Assembly: GCA_015499995.1 (NCBI GenBank) | Contig: JADNRV010000251.1 | Location: 1-64,000, forward strand | DNA from: Flammula alnicola | Taxonomy: Eukaryota > Basidiomycota > Agaricomycetes > Agaricales > Strophariaceae | Reading direction: 5' to 3' | Length of the DNA: 64,000 nt | Shown: one piece after another, positions 1-7,929 of the stretch | Layout of the letters: each line of letters begins with the position of its first letter | How positions within the stretch are numbered: position 1 is the first letter of the stretch | Translations under genes and position numbers: made by a program | The notes under the pieces: model-generated | What the model was told of the DNA's origin: nothing | Database searches by the model: none | Seen by the model: the letters and a program-made list of their open reading frames with translations, nothing else

Positions 1-201
1 TTTGTCTGATTTAAGCGTCCAGTCATCAAATGCTTTGGTCTCCTCTGCTGTAGGGGTTGCAGGGAGTGTAGGCTTGGTCGATGTGCCGTTTACAATGTGC
101 CAGATGCCGTTTGCACAGAGCCAGGCCTGCATATCACCAGACCAAGTGTTATAATTGAAAGCATTCAATTTCGTGATTTGGGGCATGTGTAAAGAAGACA
201 T
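1..201 (-). pseudogene. gag: Copia gag, N-terminal 67 codons (cut by window edge)
   Basis: The reading frame starts at the ATG whose complement is 199-201 and runs off the left edge of the window. It reads MSSLHMPQITKLNAFNYNTW and continues in the style of Copia Gag proteins of the UBN2/DUF4219 type, which form the particle that packages element RNA. A second copy of the same start lies at 4102-4460 and is nearly identical. Upstream in its own direction are a leader, a primer-binding site and the 5' LTR at 585-940, so this is the proper 5' end of a Copia element. Nothing downstream can be seen, so whether the element is intact is unknown. Confidence 0.85.
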
Positions 202-584
202 GATTGCGAGGGATCCGTGAAGAGCGGAGGAGCGCGAGTCGGCTGGGATATGCGGAATAGTGTCCGGATATGTGTAAATGAGTTGTATGGCGTTCCGTGC
301 GCAGTAGGTGCGGCGAACTCGGAAATGAAATGAAAGTGTAAACTAGAGTATTCTAGACAACACTATATAAAAGTGTATGTAACTCGGAGTCCAGGCGGTT
401 GTTCCAAGTGTAACTCAGCCCTAATGGCGTGCAAGCTCATCCTTACTAGCAGCGGCAATATAAGGCCGGGCCTGGCAAGGGTTTACAAGTAATGAGAGGT
501 AATATGCCTGATGAAAGCTAACTACTAATAGATTTCATTTGCAAAACACCTGTTTGAAGCGCTTAGAGCGCGGGGCCCATAACC
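202..584 (-). other. Copia untranslated leader between 5' LTR and gag
   Basis: About 380 bases lie between the inner edge of the LTR and the gag ATG. The same stretch recurs at 4461-4843 with only a few differences, so it is a fixed part of this Copia family. I see no ORF in it. The primer-binding site lies at its 5' end. Confidence 0.75.
565..584 (-). promoter_or_regulatory. Copia primer-binding site, matches initiator-Met tRNA anticodon arm
   Basis: The bases next to the LTR read on the plus strand GCGCGGGGCCCATAACC. This closely resembles the anticodon arm of eukaryotic initiator-Met tRNA, where the loop is CUCAUAA. On the element strand the site is therefore complementary to the middle of that tRNA, not its 3' CCA end. 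Drosophila copia and several fungal Copia elements use such a cleaved half-tRNA primer. The assignment is by similarity. The same site recurs at 4824-4843. Confidence 0.65.
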
Positions 585-940
585 TGTTAAAGGTGGCAAG
601 CGCGGGAATGTGTGACGCAGCTGTGCGCCTAATACATATGAGCAACTCGAAGCGAGGGACACAGGAGCTACAATGAGCTGAAGTCCAGAGTGAGTAACTA
701 ATTGTATTGGGCAAAATACTAACTACTTGCCTGAAGTCCAGAGTGAGTAACTAAGGACTTCTGGCAAATGTCAAAAGACTTTATATACTAAATAGAAAGG
801 ATCTAGAAATGATCTGGAGATCATCTAGAGATGATCTAGAACTTGATAAGAATCTAATCTACAAATGCACAACAAGTGAAAAGGAGGAAGTGCAGATAAG
901 AGATAAGATAACTTGGAGACATGTGCAGGCAGTTTTAACA
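585..940 (-). repeat. Copia 5' LTR (complete, 356 bp)
   Basis: On the minus strand it starts TGTTAAAACTGCCTGC at 940 and ends CCACCTTTAACA at 585, giving a 7-base terminal inversion TGTTAAA/TTTAACA. It holds a block of GATAAG repeats (about 895-912), a run of GATC-containing words (about 797-845), and two copies of the phrase CTGAAGTCCAGAGTGAG at 678 and 731. Its outer edge abuts LINE-a ORF1 at 941, so the element inserted into that LINE. Other copies of this LTR are at 4844, 27345, 32126 and 63864. Confidence 0.9.
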
Positions 941-1605
941 GGGACGCGCGGCGGAGGTGGATACCTACCAAGAGCATTCCGGCCCATGGCAGGATCTCTC
1001 TGCGACAAAGGGTTGGCCGCCGCAAGCTCAGCAAATGTGCGCTTACGGGGACCGGCGCTCCAAGGAACACCAGATTTCCAACCCTGAGGTCGAGGGGGAA
1101 TAGGAGGCGGAGGCCTCAAGTAAGAATCCGCTGGCCTCTTGCGAGACTGGCGGGGAGCAGGAGGGCCCTGCTTCGGCGCAGCCGAAGGCTGCGACGAAGC
1201 TGGGCCCTCCTTGCTTGTGGGGGCTCTACCCTCCCCTTTATCCCGACGAGGAGGGGGAGGGCGTGAGGTGGTGTCAGTCTCCATGGCAGACGACTCCGCA
1301 TCACTAGAATGGGGGTCGATCTGGTCGAATGGGACAGTGTTGGGCCTCATGACGGTGTCGTCTGGGCCTGAGATGGTCTCTCCGATGACATACCCCAGAG
1401 AGAGGGCTTCGTCTCCGACGACGGACGCAGTAATGTCGGTCCATCCGGTAGATTCAGCTGCAGCCACCAAAGAGGCGATCGCAGCAGCGAGATCGGTTGC
1501 AGGGCGAGCGAGGGCATCATCAGATGAACTCGGGTTTCCCCTCATCCATGCGGCAATGGCCCTCGCACTCCAGGACATATCATCGAGTGCAGATGTGAGC
1601 TCACC
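941..1605 (-). pseudogene. LINE-a ORF1, middle part
   Basis: Continues the ORF1 frame after the inserted element A. It encodes a low-complexity, proline/serine-rich region (phrases RPPPPRRDKGEGRAPTS and RKRPADSYLRPPPPIPPRP) followed by FAELAAANPLSQRDPAMG, which is conserved in every ORF1 copy here. LINE ORF1 of this group is an RNA-binding, gag-like protein. The zinc knuckles lie further downstream and are lost because the Copia LTR cuts the frame at 940. The frame itself is open across this piece, so it was killed by insertions, not by point decay. Confidence 0.8.
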
Positions 1606-1609
1606 GCAG

Positions 1610-1698
1610 GGGCGTGGTGGCTTAGCGGTTACTGCGTTGCCCTTAAGGGTGGCTGTGTACCATCCGAGACGTTGGGGGTTCGATTCCCCCAGATTCAC
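1610..1698 (+). other. tRNA-Leu-like head of element A (degenerate, not a functional tRNA)
   Basis: Has a good A box (TGGCTTAGCGG) and B box (GGTTCGATTCC), a CCTTAAG anticodon loop (anticodon TAA, Leu) and a long variable arm, as in class II tRNAs. The T arm pairs well (GGGG/CCCC), but the acceptor strands do not pair, so I read it as a tRNA-derived internal RNA polymerase III promoter and not a tRNA gene. Copies at 38710, 59802-59885 (-) and 6501-6585 (-) share the head. Confidence 0.65.
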
Positions 1699-2853
1699 AT
1701 ACGATAATTGTGGTCCGTGGGACTGTTCCGCGGGTTGCTGATGTAAGTCGCACTCCATGTTGGGTTCGCTGTTGGCTGCTCGTTGGGCGGGACCCTCGGC
1801 AATCCACTGTAGTCCCATTTAGGGCTTGTGGCGCCGCCTTGTAGGACCCTTTGTGTAAATCGTCTACCATGTTGTGGGCGTGTCGGGGGCTGCAGGCCGT
1901 TCTGTGCCTTAGGGTGCAAGGGCGCGATGCCGCTACAGGGGACGGGCACAATGACCACCTCGCAGGCCTACGTCGGGGGCTGGGAGTGTCCGGGGTCCAA
2001 CCAATTCCGCGGAATGTTGACGTAAGTCGACCGATGCAAAGCCGTATGACCGATGTAAGCCGACCCTGGCCCTCGGGCAAAGCCGCTACGGTTCTGTAAA
2101 TTGACCCTGGCTGAGGCTCGCTGTCGGCCTGTGGGAACCCCGCAAGGGGCCGAAAGGATAGGACACGATAAGATTGGGGGAATCGGGCGAAAACCATCCG
2201 ACTATGGGGAGTTCTGGGGTGATTCCCGGATCAATGATCCAGCCCGGGTTTCAACAACCTGGGGCAGTGACAGGATACCCAACACGGCAAGTAGATGTGG
2301 GTGCCGTCGTTAGTCGTCTGAAACGTACTCCCGGCTTCACGGCTGGGTAGAGTTTCACGGCAAGACAGTGACTCCGGACAGGATTGGGGATCCGCGCCCA
2401 TCTGGGCTTAAGCGAACCACCTGCCGGGGACGGGAAGTTCGGCCTGGGAGTAACACGCCTAGGATTCACCGGATGGGCCGTGGCATGGTCGGGGCAGTCC
2501 CCTTACCTTGGCCCGAGAGATCAAATCCACTGTCGGTTCACACGGGCATAATAGACTCCTGTGGGCTTAAGTTGTAGCCGGGGTGTTGGTGGGCTTACGT
2601 CGGCATGCCGACTGATGGATTGGGGACGGAATATATCGAACTCGAAAATGAACAGACCTAATAGGAAGGCGGGAAGAATGGCCGGTGCAGCCGACCTCCC
2701 CTGCCGTGTAAGCCGGAGGTGACTAGTATTCGCAGCACCTACTAGGCAGGTCCCCAAAGTGGGGCCGTTGATGGACCCCGAGTTCCAATTCGTCCGATGG
2801 TTGAGTAGGTGGGGTAATAACTCCCTACCGAAATCCCGAAGTAGCCCGCCAAT

Positions 2854-2877
2854 AGGCCTCTCCGCAAGGAGGGGCCT
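2854..2877 (+). other. Ten-base-pair hairpin with GCAA loop closing the A module
   Basis: Left arm AGGCCTCTCC and right arm GGAGGGGCCT enclose a GCAA tetraloop, of the GNRA class. The same hairpin in the divergent copy at 58865-58885 (-) keeps the loop and stem although one pair changed from T-A to C-G. The module ends a few bases after it in both copies. Confidence 0.55.
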
Positions 2878-2885
2878 AAACTTCG

Positions 2886-3390
2886 GTGATGTGTTTCCGT
2901 TTGGCGGCGGCGAAGTTCCGCAAGTGCCTAGGGCCCTGGTCGTACCAGGGCCGGTGGCGTCGACTCTCTGAGCCGGTGTCATGCGCCGCTGACGGAGGAC
3001 CCAGTTCGGTGGACGGCGGTGGGGGCTTCGGCTCCTGCTTAGCTATTACAACGTTAATTTTACCGTTGAACCGGGGAGGGTCTGGCAGGCTCTCTTCGCT
3101 TTCGGGTGACCCCCCTTCCCATCCCAACACTCCTATCTGCCGTTCGTGCGGTAGCATTAACAACGCCGCGACGACGGACAATCTGTAGTTGCGAGACTAC
3201 CTATCTGGGTTTCAGGCGGCTGCGCCGTCTCACCCGCGCCGCGCTCGCGTGCGTCGCATGCTCGCCGTCGAGCCCACTTCTTTCTTTTGCACGCGTAGTA
3301 TACCGCCTTCGTTTGTATTAGTTAGAGACCGGACTGCGTTCGTGCACCGGTATAAAATTGTTGATATAAAAAAAAAAAAAAAAAAAAAAA
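2886..3390 (+). other. LINE-derived 3' tail and poly(A) of element A copy 1
   Basis: From GTGATGTGTTTCCG onward this matches the 3'UTR of the fam2 LINEs (LINE-i from 51926), to the terminal TTGTTGAT and A run. It presumably lets the LINE reverse transcriptase recognise the RNA. No coding capacity is evident. Confidence 0.75.
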
Positions 3391-3761
3391 GATGTGAGCT
3401 CACCCTCCAGGGCGGGATCTGCTGTCGATTGAGAAGCAGGGGGAGGAGTCGCCTCATAATCGAGAACGACGTCCTCATCCGTGAGGTAGTGGGACGGATC
3501 CTGCACAGGTGGCAGGGCCGACGGAGTAAAGACAGGAGTGCGTTCGCGCTCACTGACTGGGGTTTTGTCCCGCTGTTGTTGAGGGACTGTAGATGAGTAC
3601 GTCTGCCTCTGGGGAGAGGGAGACGCAGGGGTAGAGGCTGCCGCCGCCGAAGCAGACGACGAGCCAACTCCAGGAGTGCGCCGAGGCGCAAATCCAGGCA
3701 ATCTCTCCAATGCGCGAGATCCGCTGGGCGAATCGCCACCAGAACCGGGTTTGGGGGGCAT
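3391..3761 (-). pseudogene. LINE-a ORF1, N-terminal part
   Basis: Begins MPPKPGSGGDSPSG at 3761 and runs in one open frame through a serine/alanine/proline-rich segment to DPALEGELTS, where element A copy 1 broke it. Other ORF1 copies (LINE-c, LINE-f, LINE-d, LINE-i) start at the same place with MPPK, which supports this ATG. The bases 3391-3404 are the second copy of the target duplication. The frame would resume at 1605. Confidence 0.8.
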
Positions 3762-3894
3762 TGGGTTGTTATCTGTCGATTGGTAAAGTAGCGCTCAGGA
3801 GCGCTCAACGAGGAGGAGCTGTGGGGGACGATGTTGGTGTTGCTGAAGTTGTTTCCCACGGTCGCACGAAGTGGTTACCGAATAAGGAGGAGAT
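3762..3894 (-). promoter_or_regulatory. LINE-a 5'UTR with intact 5' end
   Basis: 133 bases from the 5' terminus (ATCTCCTCCTTATTCGG on the minus strand) to the ORF1 start. The same leader is found at 9067-9199 (+) and 30836-30968 (-). Non-LTR elements carry an internal promoter here; no specific motif is recognised apart from the palindrome GAGCGCTCCTGAGCGCT. Confidence 0.7.
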
Positions 3895-4101
3895 GCGGGG
3901 GCCTCAGGTAGGAGTCCGCCGGCCTCTTACGAGGCTGACGGGGGGCAGGGGCAGCCTTCGAAGGCGCAGCCAGAGGCTGCGACTTCGGAGGTGCCTCTGC
4001 ACCAGAAGGCGCTGTGAACGCCGGCGCCCTAGCCTTCCCAGTCGGCTTCCTAGTCGTGGGGGCGGGGGTCGCGGATGACACCCCAGTGTCCGTGTTAGTG
4101 T
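3895..4101 (-). pseudogene. LINE fam2 ORF1 fragment (middle)
   Basis: Encodes a stretch matching the middle of fam2 ORF1 (phrases SSATPAPTTRKPTGKARAPA and RQPRKRPADSYLRPP). It is cut on the left by the 5' end of LINE-a and on the right by a direct join to a Copia gag fragment at about 4101. No target duplication is seen at the Copia join, so that join may be a deletion or recombination breakpoint. Confidence 0.75.
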
Positions 4102-4460
4102 CTGGAGAATAAGTTGTCATAGGCATTAAAGCGAGCACCCGGACGCTTCTGCTGATGAATATCGCGCAGAGCGGTCCAGATCTTGACCGGATCATCCTCA
4201 ATTCCATTGAAGTGGATCTTCTGATCATCCTCTACAAGCATATACATCATTCTGGACGCTTTGTCTGATTTAAGCGTCCAGTCATCAAATGCTTTCGTCT
4301 CCTCTGCTGTAGGCATTGCAGGGAGTGTAGGCTTGGTCGATGTGCCGTTTACAATGTGCCAGATGCCGTTTGCACAGAGCCAGGCCTGCATATCACCAGA
4401 CCAAGTGTTATAATTGAAAGCATTCAATTTCGTGATTTGGGGCATGTGTAAAGAAGACAT
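4102..4460 (-). pseudogene. gag: Copia gag, N-terminal 120 codons (3' truncated)
   Basis: Starts MSSLHMPQITKLNAFNYNTW at 4460, the same start as at 201, and reads openly to about AYDNLFS, where it joins a LINE ORF1 scrap. It matches the N-terminal UBN2-like domain of Copia Gag, upstream of the zinc knuckle. The leader and LTR lie at 4461-5210. Protease, integrase, RT and RNase H are absent on this strand, so this is only the 5' end of an element. Confidence 0.85.
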
Positions 4461-4843
4461 GATTGCGAGGGATCCGTGAAGAGCGGAGGAGCGCGAGTCG
4501 GCTGGGATATGCGGAATAGTGTCCGGATATGTGTAAATGAGTTGTATGGCGTTCCGTGCGCAGTAGGTGCGGCGAACTCGGAAATGAAATGAAAGTGTAA
4601 ACTAGAGTATTCTAGACAACACTATATAAAAGTGTATGTAACTCGGAGTCCAGGCGGTTGTTCCAAGTGTAACTCAGCCCTAATGGCGTGCAAGCTCGTC
4701 CTTACTAGCAGCGGCAATATAAGGCCAGGCCTGGCAAGGGTTTACAAGTAATGAGAGGTAATATGCCTGATGAAAGCTAACTACTAATAGATTTCATTTG
4801 CAAAACACCTGTTTGAAGCGCTTAGAGCGCGGGGCCCATAACC
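4461..4843 (-). other. Copia leader with primer-binding site, second copy
   Basis: Nearly identical to 202-584. The primer-binding site at about 4824-4843 again resembles the initiator-Met anticodon arm. No ORF is seen. Confidence 0.75.
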
Positions 4844-5210
4844 TGTTAAAGGTGGCAAGCGCGGGAATGTGTGGCGCAGCTGTGCACCTAATATGAGCAA
4901 CTCGAAGCGAGGGACACAGGAGCTATAGTAAGCTGAAGTCCAGAGTGAGTAACTAATTGTATTGGGCAAAATACTAACTACTTGCCTGAAGTCCAGAGTG
5001 AATAACTAAGGACTTCTGGCAAATGTCAAAAGACTTTATATACTAAATAGAAAGGATCTAGAAAGGATCTGGAGATGATCTGGAGATGATCTAGAACTTG
5101 ATAAGAATCTAATCTACAAATGCACAACAAGTGAAAAGGAGGAAGTGCAGATAAGAGATAAGATAAGATAAGAGATAAGATAAGATAAGATAAGATAACT
5201 TGGAGACATG
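4844..5210 (-). repeat. Copia 5' LTR, lacking its terminal 17 bp
   Basis: Matches the LTR at 585-940, but its outer edge stops at 5210 after GGAGACATG. The missing 17 bases, preceded by the same ACATG, occur at 27718-27739. This LTR therefore appears split by an insertion now spanning 5211-27717, with ACATG as target duplication. It carries an expanded GATAAG tract. Confidence 0.85.
5150..5198 (-). promoter_or_regulatory. GATAAG repeat array in Copia LTR
   Basis: About nine overlapping AGATAAG/GATAAGATAAG words, each matching the HGATAR site of fungal GATA factors. Repeat number differs between LTR copies (about 895-912, 27369-27410, 32150-32197, 63890-63938). It could be an enhancer or only a microsatellite. 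Confidence 0.4.
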
Positions 5211-5940
5211 ACAGCACGGAGTTATTTCCAGCTTGGTTTCCCATATTGGTGCGCATCGGTCCAGGAACTCTTCCGCCCTCCATTTCTTAGAACGGACGGC
5301 CTCCCTCCCAGAGTGTCAACTAACGCCTCGGGGCAAACCCCCTACAAGCTCCCAGTATGGGACCGGGTAACCCAGGTCCGAATTACAACCACCCGCCGAA
5401 GATCCCTGGTGAGGACCCCTTTGGGCACAGTCTACAGGACCAAGCCCGAGTCTGTTGGGCCCCTGCCGTCAAATTGCTGACTAACAACCCTTACTAATCC
5501 GGTTTATGCCAGCAAGCAGCTGGACCGGGAGTTCGTGGTGGAGGGTGGCCTGGCCCTTCTCAGGACGTTCGGCTTGTTCTATATAAACTACCCCCGCTTA
5601 CTGCCCCCTGTGCTTTCGCTCCCGTAATGGGTACGACTGGTGTATCAAGCCAGCCAATTTGGGGTACGGTGAATGTTCCCCCCCGATATGCCGCAGGCTT
5701 GCCAGGCCCAGAGATCCGCATCCCACTCGGCCGGAGGATCATGACATCCAGCCTTAGTCCTACAGCCGTTTACCGGCATGCAGTACCGATTGTGACTGTA
5801 ACCAACTGTTTGTCACAAACTCCTTCCTTTTTGTAATTAGGTAGAAGGGATGAGTGGGAATCGAACCCACAACCTTTCCAGCAGCTGCACAGCCACCTCA
5901 ACAGGTCTTTAGTGATCGAAACCACTGGGCTACTGTGGCC
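5211..5940 (-). mobile_element. SINE-B, copy 1 (tRNA-headed, about 730 bp)
   Basis: On the minus strand it starts GGGCCACAGTAGCCCAGTGG with a tRNA-like head (5851-5940; B box GGTTCGATTCC) and continues as a noncoding body matching 63234-63863 over several hundred bases. Its head sits inside element A copy 2. The 3' end abuts the truncated Copia LTR at 5210 and no A tail is visible. There is no coding capacity; open frames across it are chance. Confidence 0.7.
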
Positions 5941-6585
5941 CCTTCGAGAGGGGTGGGTATGCGACCGAAACCCGGATCGATGCCGGTGGTCTCCCCAAGG
6001 TCGGGTTGTTATCAGACCGATTCCCGGTTCTTACCGTGCCCTATCCTTTCGGACCCTTTACGGGCTGCTATCCGAGGTGCCCCAAAGCGGCTTTGCACGA
6101 GCCTGGCCGACTTACCGACCTATAAGGCCGAGCGACGATCCCAAATGTGCCAGGGTCGACTTACATCAGCATTCCGCGGAATCACTTGGACCCCAGACAC
6201 TCCCACTGCCCGACGTAGGCCTACGACAGTGGTCATTGTGCCCGCCCCCTGTAGCGACCATGCAGCCCTTGCGCCCTACAGCGAGGAGCGCATGCTCGGC
6301 AACAACTGCTGCGCCCCGCAACATGGCAGACGACTTACGGTACAGCGCTCCCGTGCGCCCCACGTCGCCCAAAGGGGACTACAGTGGGTTGCCGAAGGCC
6401 CTCAAAGAACGACAGCACCGACAGCGCGCCCAACGGCAGACGACTTACATTCTGGCACCGCGGCGAGGAGCCCACGGTCACAAGCTTATGGTACTTGCTA
6501 TGTGCAGGAATCGAACCCACAACCTCTCAGATGGTGCACAGCCACCCTTAAAGGCAACGCAGTAACCGCTAAGCCACCACGCCCC
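5941..6585 (-). mobile_element. tRNA-headed element A, copy 2 (5' part, subtype A2)
   Basis: Begins at 6585 with GGGGCGTGGTGGCTTAGCGG, the same head as copy 1 but with the B-box arm reading GTTGTGGGTTCGATTCC. The body is nearly identical to 59237-59885 (-). It is cut at about 5941 by SINE-B, so its 3' end is not visible. It abuts Copia coding sequence at 6586, so it had inserted into that Copia. Confidence 0.75.
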
Positions 6586-7892
6586 TTTTAAAGCACATGC
6601 TGAGAACCAATTGAATTGCAAGATCAAGTCTATGCAGGATGACAAGGGTGGTGAATTCATGTCTAATGCTTTCATTCACTTTACGGATCAATGTGGCATT
6701 GTTAGACGCCATACTACGCGTAATCGCCCCCAGCAGAATGGAGTTGCAGAGCGAGCAAACCACACTATTGCAGATCATGTTACTGCTATGCTCAATGAAG
6801 CGCACCTTCCTGCATCGTTCTGGGCGCACGCTTTGGCTGCATATATACATGTCTGGAATCGACTTCCTACTGCGCCTCTGCCTAATACTACTCCGTATGC
6901 AGAATGGTACAAGAAGAAACCAGATGTGAGCCATCTGCGCGTTTGGGGCTGCACTGCATATGTCTACATTCAAAGAGACAAACGCAAGTTGCTTCAGCCA
7001 CACATGGAGAAGTGCATCTTTGTTGGTTACCCTGCTGGTTACAAGGGTTGGCAGTTCTACAACCCTGCCACAAAGAAGTTTATTATCTCTGAACGTGCTG
7101 TGTTTGATGAGCGTCACTTCCCTGGCATTGCTGGCTCTGGCCCACTCGCCAAAAACGCTCTTATGCCAATTGGCACACCTTTGGAACCGGAGACTGCTCC
7201 TTTTGTGCCGGAAATCGGGGGGGATGATCATGATGATAATTTGATTCCTCCTGCGCAAATTCCGCGTCCTGCTGTTATTCCTGCACTGCCTGCGCCTGCT
7301 AACGCACCTGATGCTCCTCCTGAACCTCCTGTTGTACCGCCTATTCCAGAACAGCCTCCTGCACCTGCGCCTCGCACTCCTACACCACCACCGCAGCCTA
7401 GACGCTCTACGCGTATTTCTAAGCAACCTGGTGAATGGTGGAAAGTCACACCTGCTCCGCCACCTCCAGTTGAGGAAGACGATGATGCAGCTAATAATGA
7501 TGGTCTTGAGTATGTGCAATTTGCTGGTGCTGTGTCGACCTCAGATCCTCGCAACTACAGGCAAGCAATGAAGGGCGACGATGCGGCCAAGTGGTGTGAT
7601 GCTGCAAATGCAGAGTACAACACTTTGCTCCAGAATGGCACTTGGGAGTTAGTTGATCTCCCACCTGGAGAAAAGGCCATTGGCTCTGGTTGGGTGTTAA
7701 CGTCAAACGCAATGCAGACAGTTCTAATGAGCGCTACAAGGCTCGCTTGGTCGCCAAGGCTATAGTCAACGCCCTGAGTCGATTATCACGAGTCTTGCTC
7801 CACATTTCGTCCTGCAACTCTGCACATGATCTTTGCATTGGCTGCACTGAGACCTTGACTGCGCTCTGTGACATTTCAGCTGCTTTACCAAT

Positions 7893-7893
<1 letters not shown>
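6586..7893 (+). pseudogene. pol: Copia pol fragment: integrase C-terminal part and RT start
   Basis: The frame (6587 on) shows the end of the integrase core (DDKGGEF, then PQQNGVAERANHTI with the catalytic Glu), the Copia-typical VGYPAGYKGWQFYNP block, a proline-rich linker and the start of RT (NGTWELVDLPPGEKAIGSGW). Near 7698 a lost T in a GTTT run shifts the frame, and a second lost G follows near 7760; the next frame restores KARLVAK and APTFRPATL. It ends at DISAAFTN where the poly(T) of LINE-b begins. The upstream half (gag, protease) is missing and replaced by elements A and B. The RNase H end is at 25661. Confidence 0.85.

Positions 7894-7929
<36 letters not shown>

Larger units (their letters stand above)
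1606..3390 (+). mobile_element. tRNA-headed element A, copy 1 (complete, 1.78 kb)
   Basis: Starts with a tRNA-Leu-like head (about 1610), continues as a GC-rich noncoding body to 2885, then switches to the LINE 3'UTR (2886-3368) and ends in 22 A residues. A 14-bp target duplication flanks it, so it was inserted by the LINE machinery. It has no ORF of note. The body contains several GTAAGTCG-like words and a strong hairpin at its end. At 1.78 kb it is much longer than usual SINEs. The other copies are at 5941 (-), 38705 (+) and 56161 (-). Confidence 0.8.
941..3894 (-). mobile_element. LINE-a, fam1 Tad1/I-type, 5' part only
   Basis: Runs from an intact 5' end at 3894 (ATCTCCTCC start) through a 5'UTR into ORF1, and is cut at 940 by the Copia LTR. 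Element A copy 1 (1606-3390) interrupts ORF1 and leaves the duplication GATGTGAGCTCACC on both sides (1592-1605 and 3391-3404). The 5' end sits inside a fam2 ORF1 fragment (3895-4101), so LINE-a itself jumped into another LINE. Everything after ORF1 is missing from the window. Confidence 0.8.

Noticed and set aside
505..545. CTGATGA with flanking paired bases, suggesting a hammerhead ribozyme
   Set aside because: It lies on the strand opposite to the Copia transcript, and the GAAA core and closing stem are missing.
1610..1698. Functional tRNA-Leu gene
   Set aside because: The acceptor stem does not pair, the sequence is repeated as the head of dispersed elements, and it has a retroposon body and A tail.
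859..1818. One continuous minus-strand frame of 319 codons
   Set aside because: It runs from element A through LINE ORF1 into the Copia LTR. Only 941-1605 is real ORF1; the ends are chance read-through.
4095..4228. Gag-LINE fusion protein across the join at 4101
   Set aside because: The two parts come from unrelated frames at a breakpoint; there is no continuous, sensible product and no second copy.
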